The notes under the pieces were generated by a model. The model was not told the origin of the DNA, searched no databases, and worked only from the letters and a program-made list of their open reading frames with translations. A DNA stretch of 64,000 bases from Zizania palustris (taxonomy: Eukaryota; Streptophyta; Magnoliopsida; Poales; Poaceae): assembly GCA_019279435.1 (NCBI GenBank), contig JAAALK010000081.1:56907318-56971317 (forward strand), written 5' to 3'. Of this stretch, positions 43,058-54,584 are shown in pieces; the stretch's first letter is position 1; each line of letters starts with the position of its first letter. A program made the translations under genes and the position numbers.

Positions 43058-44826
43058 GTAGTGTCAACTTTACCAATTTTAAAACCCTTGGAGAGGAGAA
43101 AATCTCTCAATCTTTCATACCAAGCTCTCGGAGCTTGTTTTAAACCATAGAGAGTTTTTGAGAGTTTATAAACATGATTAGGATTTTCAAAGCCGGGTGG
43201 TTGTTCAACAAAAACTAGTTCAGCTATTTCACCATTCAAGAAGGCACTTTTCACATCCATTTGATATAACGTAATATCAAAACATGAAGCAAAAGCAAGT
43301 AAGATGCGAATATCCTCTAGTCTAGCAATAGGAGCAAAGGTTTCACCAAAATCCAAACCTTCGACTTGAGTGAATCCTTGTGCTACCAATCTTGCCTTGT
43401 TTCTCACAACCAACCCGTTTTCATCTTGCTTGTTTCTAAAAACCCATTTTGTTCCAATGACGTTGTGCTCCTTGGGTCTTTCCACCAATGTCCAAACTTT
43501 GTTTCTTTCAAAATTGCTAAGCTCCTCATGCATAGCATTTAGCCAATCCGGGTCATTTAGAGCTTCATCTACATGTTTAGGCTCAATAGAAGAAACAAAA
43601 GAGTAATGCTCACAAATAGAAGCAACACGAGATCTAGTTTGAACACCCTTACTAATGTCACCCAAGACTTGATCAATTGGGTGATCTTTTGCGGTGGCAT
43701 TGTGAACCTTGGATGGAATGGTAGATGATTGATTTTTGACTTCATCTTCATCAAGTTGAGTCAAATTTTGCGTAGCGGAAGTAGAAGCTTCAACTTGAGT
43801 GGAGGATGTAAGTTCATCATCTTCTTTAGGCTTGATGTCACCGATGGACATGTTCTTCATTGCCCTTATCAAGCCTTCATCACCTACATCATCCAAATTC
43901 GTGTGCCCCTCTTGGGAGCCATTAGTCTCATCAAATTGAACATCCGAGGTTTCTTCAACAATACCTTTGCTCTTGTTATACACTCGGTATGCCTTGCTAT
44001 TTGATGCATATCCAAGGAGAAATCCTTCATCACAACGACTTTCAAACTTGGTTAGTCTAACACCTTTTCTATAAATATAGCATTTCCAACCAAAAACACG
44101 AAAGTAAGCAATATTTGGTTTTCGTCCAATTAAGAGTTCATATGGAGTCTTTTTCAAAAGACGATGCAAATAAAGACGATTAGAAGCATGGCAAGAAGTG
44201 TTTATAGCTTCCGCCCAAAAAGAGTCGGAGACACTATACTCATCAAGCATAGTTCTAGCCATCTCAATAAGGGTCATATTCTTTCTTTCCACAACACCAT
44301 TTTGTTGTGGTGAATAGGTGGCGGAAAGCTCATGTTTAATGCTGAGATCATCACAATAATCCTCAATATTTGTATTTTTAAACTCGAATCCATTGTCACT
44401 CCTTACTTTTACAATAGAAAAGTTGAATTCGTTTTGAGCTCGTTTTGCAAACTTTTTGAAAATCTCGGGGGTCTTAGCTTTGTCATGTAAAAAGAAAACC
44501 CAAGTAAATCTTGAGAAATCATCCACAATCACAAGACAAAAACTATTTCCTCCGATGCTTTTATAAGTTGTTGGACCAAATAAATCTATATGCAAAAGCT
44601 CCAATAGTCTAGAAGTAGACATGACGCTTTTGCTAGGATGAGAGCAAGCGACTTGCTTCCCCGCTTGACAAGCACTACAAAGTTTATCTTTTTCAAATTT
44701 TATGTCTTTCAAGCCAACAACCAAATCTCTTTTTGCAAGTTTGTTTAGTTGACTCATTCCCACATGAGAAAGCCTTCTATGCCAAAGCCAACCCAATGAG
44801 GTTTTTGTAACCAAACAAGTTTTCAA
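43042..44826 (-). CDS. Pol of III, integrase and RT N-terminal part
   Basis: 594-residue open segment. It contains integrase zinc residues (WLWHRRLSHVG, CSACQAGK), catalytic residues (LHIDLFGP, VRSDNGFEF, PQQNGVVERKN), the C-terminal region, a variable acidic linker and RT fingers (NAMHEELSNFERNKVW, GTKWVFRNKQ, LYQMDVKSAFLNG, LYGLKQAPRAWY). It is joined to protease upstream and RT/RNase H downstream by one-base frame changes at about 44853 and 43062, both single-base losses from short runs. These might be real mutations or sequencing errors. Confidence 0.94.
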   Translation of the reverse strand: MKTCLVTKTSLGWLWHRRLSHVGMSQLNKLAKRDLVVGLKDIKFEKDKLCSACQAGKQVACSHPSKSVMSTSRLLELLHIDLFGPTTYKSIGGNSFCLVIVDDFSRFTWVFFLHDKAKTPEIFKKFAKRAQNEFNFSIVKVRSDNGFEFKNTNIEDYCDDLSIKHELSATYSPQQNGVVERKNMTLIEMARTMLDEYSVSDSFWAEAINTSCHASNRLYLHRLLKKTPYELLIGRKPNIAYFRVFGWKCYIYRKGVRLTKFESRCDEGFLLGYASNSKAYRVYNKSKGIVEETSDVQFDETNGSQEGHTNLDDVGDEGLIRAMKNMSIGDIKPKEDDELTSSTQVEASTSATQNLTQLDEDEVKNQSSTIPSKVHNATAKDHPIDQVLGDISKGVQTRSRVASICEHYSFVSSIEPKHVDEALNDPDWLNAMHEELSNFERNKVWTLVERPKEHNVIGTKWVFRNKQDENGLVVRNKARLVAQGFTQVEGLDFGETFAPIARLEDIRILLAFASCFDITLYQMDVKSAFLNGEIAELVFVEQPPGFENPNHVYKLSKTLYGLKQAPRAWYERLRDFLLSKGFKIGKVDTTCLQK

Positions 44827-45203
44827 ATTAGCTTCATTTGAAGAGAGATCAACAAATAGAGATTTCCAAAACGAAAACCTTTAAAAACTAAGGAGTTATC
44901 ATGGATACTTGTTACAAATACTTCTTGAGGATTAAATGTGCATGAAAGGCCTAAATCACATAGTTGAGCTATAGACAATAAGTTGAAATTCAATGACTCA
45001 ACTAGTGAAACATTTGAAATGGAGAAATCATTTGAGATAGCAATTTTACCTAGACCCATTACCTTCCCTTTACTATTATCACCGAAGGTCACTCTTTCTT
45101 GATCTTTAGCACCTACTTCAAATGATCCGGTCATATGTTGAGTGCACCCACTATCAAGCACCCAATGTGATCCTCCGGTGTGGTAGTTTACCTACAAAAG
45201 AGA
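44823..45203 (-). CDS. Pol of III, protease part
   Basis: Contains the active site VLDSGCTQHMTGS. The frame is the same as gag but two stops (TAA at the gag end and a TAG five codons further) intervene. The CTCTTTTGTAG just before it also resembles a splice acceptor. The open frame ends shortly after a GFRFGNLYL segment because of a one-base loss near 44853. Confidence 0.85.
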
Positions 45204-47249
45204 TTAAGCCTTTTTAGGTACCCAAATCCTTTTGGGTCCTTGTAGGTTACTTACCAAAGCTTTTGACACCCAAATAGATTTCTTCTTTTCTCCTAAAATA
45301 GGAGTGCCCAAAAACTTAGCATAAATAGAGCCATCATTAGCTCTTTTAAGCATGTAATGAGAATCAAATACATCACTTTTAGGAATTTTGTTTATGTGGC
45401 ATTCACCAATTATGTGACCAACTTTTCGACATTTATTACAAAATTTTCCATTACTCTTAACAAACCTTGGGGCTTGATAAGAAGGCTTTTTTCCCTTCTT
45501 GGGAACAAAACCAAGTCCCTCCTTGTTGAAAGAGCATCTTTGTTGGCTTAGAATTTTATCAAGAGTATTTTTGCCTTTGAAGCATCTTTCCAAACTCTTA
45601 CTTAGTTTGGCAACTTGCTCCTTGAGCTCATGATTTTCAACAACTAACAATGAATTAGATGAAGATGATATATTTGTTGAACATGAAGCACTATCAATAG
45701 TGGATGAGCATGACATAGCAAGTAAGTCATCACATGAGGTGGATATGCTAGTCTTAGTTGGAATGCAATTTTCAACATTTAGACATGCATCATCAAAAAT
45801 ATCACATGTGATGCCTATATCTACTTTTGGCCTAATGAGTGTGGAGGCAATGAGAGTTTCATGAGTTTCCTCAAGCTTCTCATGAGAGACCAAAAGCATC
45901 ATATGAGAAGACTTTAACTCCTCATATTTAGCTATTAAAGACTCATGATCTTTCTTTAGAGCCTTAAACTTGACTCTCTCTTTGCCATTTAACTCATTTA
46001 GCTCCTCAAGCATTTGTGCAAGATCATCATAAGACATTTCATCATCACTATCATCTTTTTCACTAACACAAGTAGATGTTACCTTAGTACTTCCTTTTGC
46101 CATGAGACAAAAAGGAGAGTATAGTGATGGAGCTTCCGTGATTGCGATTCCCGCCATGTTCTTCTTTCTTGAGTTTGACTCACCACCGGAGTCGGAGCTT
46201 GAAGAAGAATTGGAGCTATCTTCATTTGAATCCCATTCTCCCACAAATGCTTTATTTCTACCCTTTTTCTTGTTCAACTTCTTGAAGAGCTTTTTCTTCC
46301 CATTCTTTTCTTTGTTCTTCTTTTGAGATTTATCATCTTCACTTTCTTGTTTGTTCGGGCATCTTGAGGCAAAATGACCCTTCTCATTGCACTCATAACA
46401 TCTTACATTCTTTAGGTTCCTTTTGGTTGACTTCTTGTCACCATTGTTCTTGAATGAGCTTGAAGAGCTTCCTCTCTTTTTCATGAACCGGTTGAACTTT
46501 CTCACAAAAAGAGCCATCTCTTCATCCTCGGTGTCACCATCACAAGAGGTGTCTTCTTCTTCTTCACATTTCTTTTCAACCTTGGCTTTCAAGGCAATGT
46601 TCTTCTTCTTGGATGAGGAGTGATCTTCAGCGCTTCCTTCAATTCTCTTGTTCTTGTAAATCTCATTTGTGTTGATAGTCCCCAAAAGTGTTATGGGTGT
46701 CAAACTTGACATGTCCGAGTTGATAAGGAAGGTTACCAAAGTGTCATACTTCTCGGGCAATGCTCTCAACATTTTTTGAGCAACTTCCAACTCCGTGTAC
46801 TTCACTCCAACACCTTTGAGATCATTGACAATTACATTGAGTCTTGCATACATCTCGTTGACACTTTCATTTGGCAACATGGTGAATGTTTCATAGTTGA
46901 TCTTGAGGTAGTGCGACTTGGCATTCTTCACACTTGTTGTTCCATCATGTATATCTTGAAGAGTAATCCAAATATCATGTGCCGTTGAAATGTTGCTTAT
47001 CCTATTGAATTCTTCGGCACACAAACAATTGAACAAGGCATTTGTAGCTTGAGCATCAAGTTGCATATCTTTCTTGTTTTGATATGTTAGATTCATCTTG
47101 TCTTCAACTTCAAAACCTAACTTAACAATACGCCAAATTTCAAAGCTCATGGCTTTGAGGTGAGCAGCCATACGAACTTTCCAAATGGAATAATTAGAGC
47201 CATCAAAGTAAGGACCTTTGCCTACGTTGTGAACCACCTCGTCGGACAT
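45204..47249 (-). CDS. Gag of Sirevirus III, 681 residues, intact
   Basis: Structural protein of the particle. It starts at ATG 47249, about 40 bases after the primer site. The copia Gag domain (about 10-250) includes YFDGSNYSIWKVRMAAHL and ALPEKYDTLVTFL. CCHC knuckle 1 is at 284-297 (CYECNEKGHFASRC). A Lys-rich stretch, Ser/acidic run, predicted coiled coil (about 410-475) and a Ser-rich region lead to a second knuckle at about 607-620 (CNKCRKVGHIIGEC). The C-terminus ends WVPKKA. The reading frame is unbroken. Confidence 0.95.
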   Translation of the reverse strand: MSDEVVHNVGKGPYFDGSNYSIWKVRMAAHLKAMSFEIWRIVKLGFEVEDKMNLTYQNKKDMQLDAQATNALFNCLCAEEFNRISNISTAHDIWITLQDIHDGTTSVKNAKSHYLKINYETFTMLPNESVNEMYARLNVIVNDLKGVGVKYTELEVAQKMLRALPEKYDTLVTFLINSDMSSLTPITLLGTINTNEIYKNKRIEGSAEDHSSSKKKNIALKAKVEKKCEEEEDTSCDGDTEDEEMALFVRKFNRFMKKRGSSSSSFKNNGDKKSTKRNLKNVRCYECNEKGHFASRCPNKQESEDDKSQKKNKEKNGKKKLFKKLNKKKGRNKAFVGEWDSNEDSSNSSSSSDSGGESNSRKKNMAGIAITEAPSLYSPFCLMAKGSTKVTSTCVSEKDDSDDEMSYDDLAQMLEELNELNGKERVKFKALKKDHESLIAKYEELKSSHMMLLVSHEKLEETHETLIASTLIRPKVDIGITCDIFDDACLNVENCIPTKTSISTSCDDLLAMSCSSTIDSASCSTNISSSSNSLLVVENHELKEQVAKLSKSLERCFKGKNTLDKILSQQRCSFNKEGLGFVPKKGKKPSYQAPRFVKSNGKFCNKCRKVGHIIGECHINKIPKSDVFDSHYMLKRANDGSIYAKFLGTPILGEKKKSIWVSKALVSNLQGPKRIWVPKKA

Positions 47250-47287
47250 CTTCTCTCTAGGCGGTAAAGCCTAACTTGAGAGACCAA

Positions 47288-47299
47288 GCTCTGATACCA
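47288..47299 (-). promoter_or_regulatory. Primer binding site, tRNA-iMet (Sirevirus III)
   Basis: TGGTATCAGAGC on the minus strand, a perfect 12-base match, two bases from the 5' LTR. Confidence 0.95.
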
Positions 47300-47301
47300 C
47301 T

Positions 47302-48756
47302 TGTAGGATCGATGTACCGACTAGAGGGGGGTGAATAGGCGGTTTTTAAAACTAATTCAATTTTAGCTAAACAATAAGCAAGAACCTAAGGCAATGGTAG
47401 CAAACAGCTAGAACAACTAATGCAACCTAAGATGGCAAGTAGATTACTCTAGAAAAGTAAGCTTGCACAATTTAACTTGCTCAAAATAAAAAGGGACAAG
47501 AGACAACCGAATTTTATCCCGAGGTTCGGAAATTTGCCAATTTCCTACGTCCTCGTTGAGGCGAGTTTCACTTGACCGCTCTCTTCACCAAGCCTCGGAT
47601 TTCTCAAATAGAAATTAGCTTGAAGATGAGCCGGCACCGAAAGTGCAACTCTCGGGCCTCGATCACTAGTGGTAGCTCTTCTCCACTCCGGATAGGCGAG
47701 CTCCAACCTTCACAACCTCCCGGGTCTCCTCCACAACCTTCTAGGAGAGATCACCGGTTTCTTCTCCAAGCCGTCTAGGAGATGGCAATCTCCAAGAGTA
47801 ACAAGCTGCAATCAAAGCTAGGAGAAGAGGATCAAGTGCCCAAATGCCAATGCAATGCAATCAACTCAATCACTTGATCACCCTTTTTCTTCCCAACCTC
47901 ACTAGTGCTCAAATTAGTGCTCAATGGTGGGAGAGACTCTCTTGTGCTCAAGTATGCTCAAATGAATGCCAAAGGTCTAGCAAAGGAGCTGTAGCAAGGG
48001 TTTATATAGCCACACACCCAAAAACTAGCCGTTACACGAGTTAGGTGGCTCTCTCTGCGCACTGTCGGTCTGACCGCCTATCTTGGGCCGGTCTGACCGA
48101 CCCCAACTGCAACGGCTAGAAAACTAGCCGTTTACTGATGTGACAGGACACCTCGGTCTGACCGGCCATGCTGGCCCGGTCGGACTGGCCCTACCCGGTC
48201 TGACCGGCCATCGGCTCGGTCAAACCGATAAGGTCTCCATCAGCTCTGTAAACCATCAAAATGCAGTCCTGCGCAACCCCGGTCGGACCGACCCCCTGGC
48301 CGGTCGGACCGCCGAACACCAGCCGGTCTGACCAGACCCATATGGTCAGTCATACCGCCAGGGTCAGACAACTCCAACAAAAGCTGCATTTTGTTTTTCA
48401 AGGAAATTTGCCAAAATAGTAACTTTTGCAACAATCACACATGATCAAAAGATACTATATGCAATGCAATTTGGCACTTGAAAATCAACTCATAACCAAG
48501 ATGCAACCCCTCTTTATAGTACGGCAAAAACACAATTTAAACCTAGCCTAATTGATCGCTCCAAACACCTCGATCAATTTCTAGATTCCTTCAAACCTTT
48601 TGCTGTAGCCTTTAATCTTCCAGATCTTCGGGTTTTTCCATCTTGTGCTCCATTTGCGCAGGACCTACTCATTTCCTTCACACTTAAGAAAAATATTAGT
48701 CCACAAACGCACGTTTATCATTAATTACCAAAACTCACATGGGGCCTAGATCTTCA
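47302..48756 (-). repeat. 5' LTR of Sirevirus III
   Basis: Partner of 37621-39075, 1455 bp, with the same TATA (48001-48010) and the CCGGTCTGACCGG motif array at about 48063-48370. Followed by target duplication CAAGG at 48757-48761. Confidence 0.97.
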
Positions 48757-48761
48757 CAAGG

Positions 48762-49456
48762 TAAGCTCTAAGAAAGATGCGGTTGGCCAGATAGCAAGCC
48801 ATGTTCATGGCTTCAGCCCAAAAACGCCTAGGAGTCTTGTGCTCATCGAGCATCGTCCTGGCCATCTCGACTAGCGTGCGGTACTTTTGTTCCACAACGT
48901 CGTTCTGTGGGGGAGTGTAAGGAGAAGAAAACTGATGGTCAAGACCCTGATCACTACAGAAGCTGACGAACTGAGAGTTCTTGAATTCAGAGCCGTTGTC
49001 GGAGTGAATTGCTCGCATTCGACCATTGTTCTCATTCTTCAGCTTCAAGATCAAGTCATGAACAAACTGAAAAGTTTCATCCTTAGACTCCAAAAAGAAA
49101 ACCCACGAGAATCGAGAGAAGTCGTCAACAATAACAAGTGCGTACCACTTCCCACCGACTGAACGTACCCGAGCTGGACCTACAGTGTCCAAGTGTAACA
49201 GCTCGCCCGGATACGAAGTCATCACCTGAGTCACAGGTGAGTGAGAAGCGGCAACCATTTTCCCATGATGACAGGGATGACAAACTAGATCCTTCTCCAT
49301 CATAAGCTTGGGCAATCCTCGGATGAGGTCCATAGAGCTTAACCTGACTAGCAGATCAAAACTCAAATGACCTAACCTCCTATGCCACTTCCAGAGCTCA
49401 GAAGAAGATCCAGCAATCAAACAGCGAGAAGGGCCAAAAGAACTAGAAAAGTCAAT
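48762..49456 (-). CDS. Pol of II, integrase core, interrupted by III
   Basis: Minus-strand integrase portion: HHCC zinc region (ELWKWHRRLGHLSF, CHPCHHGK), then catalytic core with HLDTVGPARV, IHSDNGSEF and PPQNDVVEQKYRTL (Glu retained). It reads cleanly until the III insertion at 48757-48761; the next codons of the same protein resume at 37615. A stop or frame break separates it from the protease part near 49440. It is clearly related to the family A integrase but distinct. Confidence 0.92.
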
Positions 49457-49807
49457 TCAAAAAACTTTACCGAAGGGTAAAATCTGGCAAACCAAAGACC
49501 CTCTAGAATCAACCACAGAAGAGTTGCCCTTCTTAAACCGCACTTCCAAACCATCCTCAAGAAATTGCGAGTCAGAAATCAAGTTAAAGTTCAGATTTTT
49601 AACTAAAGCAACATTCTTCAAAGAAAAATGGTCGAAAATGCGAATTGAGCCAATGCCACTTACTTTCCCTTGACCACTATTCCCGAAAGTGATATACTCT
49701 TTGGAGCTCAGGGGAGTGAGACTGGAGAACCATCTGCGATGTCCCGTCGTGTGGCGAGAACATCTTGAGTCCATGATCCATACGTCCTCCAGTCCCCGAT
49801 CCTGCAC
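49457..49807 (-). pseudogene. Pol of II, protease part with altered active site
   Basis: 116 residues of protease and linker. The active-site motif reads IMDSRCSRHTTG, so the DSG triplet has become DSR and activity is unlikely. It is one base out of frame with gag: gag ends in TGA (49810-49812) and protease lies in the -1 frame relative to it, unlike family A where gag and pol share a frame. Confidence 0.85.
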
Positions 49808-49809
49808 AA

Positions 49810-52560
49810 TCAGTGGTTGTAAGTGGGAGCAAATGGTCCGGCACCAGGTTTAGCAAAAGAGCTAAACCAGTGTCGAGCCATCTGCTCAAAAGACGGAAAG
49901 CAGAAATCATCATGAGAGTTTGGACCAAAACGCGGCTCAAAGCGTGGTCCTCGGTTCTGCCTAAAGTCTCGGCCACGAGGTCCAAGACCGTAGCCAAAAC
50001 GACTTGGAGCTCTGCTGGAACGAACACCACCAACTGGAGCACGGGCAAGAAAGTCGTATCCTCTACCACCACCTACACGATGCGGCCTGGCCTCCAGCCT
50101 CTCCCCGTGTTGAGGAACACGCAGCCTACCACCCTGCTGGTAGAATTGCTCCTGACCACCACGAGCTCTCTCAGCTCTCTCAACCCGCTTCCTCCTGAAG
50201 CAAAACTCCGCAAGATGCCCGTCTCTCTGACAGTACTCACAATGATAGGTGGGCTTCTTGGGATGTGGTTGAGGCTTGGGATTCTTGGGCTTGGTGGTGT
50301 TAGGTGTAGTCTTCTTGGGCTGAGAGGGTCCAGGAAGAGAGTCTAGAGAAGTGCTGAGGTGTTTGGGCTTTGGAACCCAGATAGGTTTCTTGGGTGGAGC
50401 TTTGGGTGGTTCATGGATCACTCCATCCTTGGGCTGACAAGCCTGGGAGGACTCAGTGGAGTGAGTCTTAGGATATCTCTGCTTAGGAGTCATTTTACTC
50501 CACTCCACTGCCCGGCTAATGGCACTCTCAAAGTCAGCCTTGGTGTAGGTGTAACCTACCCCAAACCCATCCTGCCTCTTGAACTGCTGGATCATCATGC
50601 CGAGTTGTGGTTCTCTAGCACTGATCCAACTCAGGATAGAACGGAGGTAAAAGTTCTCATTCTGAGAATCAGCTAGCTCCTCTCTCAAGGAAGCTAGTAC
50701 CTCCACCTGAGACAAGCAGGTCTCACACTCGCTATCTATCTGGACAGACTTCTCGGCTTTTAGCTTAATCAACTCAAGTCTAAGGGACAGACAGTTCTCA
50801 CAGACAGTGGGTGGAACTGACAAAGTCTCAAGCTCTAGCCTAGTCTGCGCAAGCTCAGCTCTCAACCTCTCCAAATCACCCAAATGCTCATTGCCCTTGG
50901 ATTTCAGCTCAGCTAAGGCAGCTAGATGAGATGGGCAATCAACATAGGGTGCGACGACAGTGGCTTGAGCATCTTTCAGCTCCAGCTGAGCTTTTTCAAG
51001 CTCAGTGGCCAAAGCGTCCCTCTCATCAACCCTTTTTGTGTACTTGGACTTCAAAGTCGACAAGTCACACAGAAGCACCTCACACTTCGAGCACTCACTG
51101 CTATCACCCAAGAACGGGGAAGAAGATAGACTCTCAATTCTGCCATTGGCTATGGCAAGCTCACTCTCTAACTTATCTATCCTCTTCTTGGCCCCCCTAA
51201 GCAGTTTTTCCCGATATTTCAACTCCTGACGATTGCTTTCAAGTAAATCAACGATTTCGCGTTCATAGGATGATACCTTTTCGTTGTCGTCGTCGGAGTC
51301 GTCGGAGGAGTTCTTTTCTTCCTTATCCCCAAGAGCCATTGAGCAGAAGCTCTTGCGGGATCTTCGGCGCTGGTGTGAGTGGCTCTTCGGTCTGTCCCCG
51401 AAAGCCATGAAGCAAAGGCCCGCCGGATCATCCTTGTCCTTCCCCTTCTTGATGATGATCTCCTCATCGCTTGAGCTTGATGAAGAGGAAGAAGACGTGG
51501 ACTGCTTGGAGTAGCTCTTCTCCATCTCGGCGAAGAAGGCCTTGTCGCGCTTCTTGTTCTCTCGCCGGTAGTCCTTCAGGGCCTTCTTGAAGAATCTAGT
51601 CTTCGGCTTGCCCTTGTTGAAGGAAGAGCTGTCGTGCTTGCAGTAGTCATGGAGGCTGCCACCGGTGCCCTTCTTGTGTCCATTGCGCTTGGGGCAGTCG
51701 GCGATGAAGTGTCCTGGATCACCACACTCAAAGCATCCGGATTTTGTGTCGTGTCTTTTGAACATTCTCTGTTCATAGACACGACGCACCCGGTTGTTAA
51801 AAAGACACAAATCATCATCTCCCAATAACTCAAGCTGGTCATCAGTGATAGACATCAAAGAGAACCCAGCACAGCTCATAGAAGAAGGATCAACAGAAGG
51901 TGTAGCAAGGGCTAGAGATTTTGATCCAGAACCAGTGAGATTTGATCTCAGCTGGAGATCAACCTCAGTAGCCTTCATCTTGCTAAACAACTCAAAAATG
52001 GTCAAGGTATCATAAGAAGTACTCTCAATGATAGAAGATACCTTGATCTCCCAGATCTTTGGGTCCGAGGTATGGAGAACCTTGAGCGCCTGCTCATGAT
52101 CTGAGACTAACTGAGAACCCTCAGCCTTGTTGTCCTGAAGCTTGTTTATGATCGACTGAAAACGACCAAACAAAGCCTCAACAGATTCACCCGGCTTCTG
52201 TGTGAAATTCTCATATTCATGCCGGTAGGTCTGATAGAGCCGAGCCTTGACCTGTGTTGTTCCCTCATGGTGTGCCTTGAGGGTAGCCCAGATCTCTCTC
52301 GCAGTGGAGAGATGGCTCACACGCTCAAACTCAGTGGGACCTAAACCAGAGAAAAGAATGTTCACAGCCTTACTGTTGCTCAGATGCTGAGCAATGATAC
52401 CAGCAGTACCGTGCTCAGCGACTAGCAATATGACAAACGTGGTGTGAACGCAAATGTCCCAAATGCCCGAACCCTGGCTCATGAGAAAGGCTCGCATGCG
52501 AGTCTACCAATAGTTATAGCCATAGGCTTCCAAGGATGGGACCTTGCCAGGAGACGTCAT
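49810..52560 (-). pseudogene. Gag of Sirevirus II, one nonsense codon near the start
   Basis: Long Sirevirus gag. The expected ATG at 52558-52560 is followed after 18 codons by TAG (52504-52506), where related gags have a Lys or Val codon; from 52497 the frame is open for 895 residues. It has the Gag domain, CCHC knuckle 1 (CFECGDPGHFIADC, residues 255-268 of the open part), a Ser/Lys linker, a long coiled coil (about 400-590), a Pro/Lys-rich region, a second knuckle (CEYCQRDGHLAEFC) and an Arg/Gly-rich tail. Only one lesion is evident. Confidence 0.92.
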
Positions 52561-52611
52561 GGTCACTACTGGGGTTTAGAACCGGTTAAGGTATGGAAAA
52601 ATCCTAACCTC

Positions 52612-52623
52612 GCTCTGATACCA
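52612..52623 (-). promoter_or_regulatory. Primer binding site, tRNA-iMet (Sirevirus II)
   Basis: TGGTATCAGAGC on the minus strand, two bases from the LTR at 52626. Confidence 0.95.
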
Positions 52624-52625
52624 CT

Positions 52626-54579
52626 TGTAGGACCGAAAGTAGCGACCAGAGGGGGGGTGAATGGACGCCTAAAAATTCTTTCGAATCAATGGCCTGCTCA
52701 CAATCCCCAACGCACCTCTAAAGACTAAACATCAAAGAATGAACAGATAGCCTAAGTCTAAAGGTATCTAGCCTAGAAGCAACTGTTGATAAAACCGAGA
52801 AACACAAAAGCAGTGCTACAAGACAGATAGACAGAATACTCAAGTCATGGCTAGACAGATTTCTCAGTAAAGCAATCTAGGTGCACTATGGGTGAGAAGA
52901 GAAGTTACCTGTTCAAATCTGTCTCCTGTTCGAAACTTGGCGAAGCCTGCTTCGCTGGTCGAGGCCTGCTTCGTAGTGTCGAAGCCTGCTTCGATGGGTC
53001 GAAGCCTGCTTTGGAGGTCGAGGTCTGCTTCGCTTGATCGAAGTCTGGTTCGGAGGTGGTAGTCAAAGTCTGTCGAAGGTGTGTTGTCTATTCTAGGTCG
53101 AGTGTGAATGAGAGCAAAGTATGATAGAGTCGGAGCCTGCTTCGAAGAGTGTACTTCGAAGGTAAGGCTTCGAACACAGCTTCGAACACACACAGAGTAA
53201 AACATCCTTCGGAAAGAGAAGCGAAGGCTGACACGCGACAGAGAAACCAAAATGAAGCCTACACTCTACCTTCGAACAAACACACCAAGGACCTTCGAAC
53301 AAGACGAATGCAAACACTAAGCGAAGTCTAACAGAAAGACAAGCTTCGAAGCCAACTTTGAAACCTGTCGAAGTATGGACTTCGAAGAGCTCGATTCGGA
53401 GTACCTTCGCATAGGCGTTCGAAGTATGAAACGCTGACAGTTCAAAAAGTACTTCGAAGATAGCAACTCAGCACAAACTTGAAGCCGAGGTTCAAGCGAA
53501 GCCTTCGAAGGTTTCAGATCGAAGCCTGCCTCACGGAGCTGAGGGGCTTTGAATAGAGAAGGGGCTTCACCAGAGAGCAGCCAGAAAAGGGACTTTAGTC
53601 CTGTCAACTCGATCAAAAAGTTGTGCAGTAAAAGCAAAAGCTGGTACTAGTGTACTGTTGCTACAATGTAGCAGTACTACTTGCAATAGCAAGAACTAGT
53701 ACTACTTGCGTGAAGAACACACGCAACAGAAGCACCTTCTCAGGAATAAAATCAACCGCACACATCAAACCGAAGCTTCTGCTTCAGAGAAATCAATGCA
53801 CGCATCCAAACACAAACAGGAAATGGAATCCCATGGGAACAAATAAAATCAAGAGGATGCAGTAATGAGGCAAAACACCAAATAGATCCTGGCGGCGCAC
53901 GCATGAACAGGAAAGGAAAGAGAAGGTGCAAGAGACAAAATGACCCAAAGGAGTAGTATTGATTTCAGCCAAAAGGGTAGTCCAACCCTAGGGATTGGGG
54001 TCCTATTTATAGGCTGCCCAATGGCCTAGAATATTCCACCAGCCCCTTAGGGTTTTTTACAGACGCAGGAATAAAGGAAAAGACTCTACTGCCCTTAGGT
54101 ATTTTTACAGACATGATTGACTGACTGTGGGCCTAGAGATACAGATGACTTATCCGGAAGCTAAGCTTTCGTAGCGACTACGGCTTCTCTTCTGGACAGT
54201 CCGATACAGAATCAACGGTTGTCAGTTTTGCGCCGAAACTGACAAAGCCTCCATCGTCTTTGCACCAGGTACCCAGATTGGGCCGGCCCGACTCCGCAGC
54301 TCTCTCAGCCTGGCAATCGCTCACCGCCCGTGTACCTGAGTCAATCCTGGTCAACAGCCCAGTGGGTCTTCTACTGCTTCTGGCCCATGTACCCGGATTG
54401 GGCCAGCCCGACTTCGCAGCTCTCTCAGCCCGACCGTCGCTCGCTGCCCGTGTACCTGAGTCACACGCGGCCCATGAAACAGCATATCTCCTTTCTTCTT
54501 CTGTCCTCTTTGACTATCGTTGACAATGACTCATCTTATCTAGAGCCATGAGGCCCACGCTATTCAGCATGGCTCCTCA
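52626..54579 (-). repeat. 5' LTR of Sirevirus II
   Basis: 1954 bp partner of 32174-34127 with the same TCGAAGCCTGCTTCG-type array and TATA (54003-54012). It is followed by CTTAC (54580-54584), the second copy of the target duplication. Confidence 0.97.
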
Positions 54580-54584
54580 CTTAC

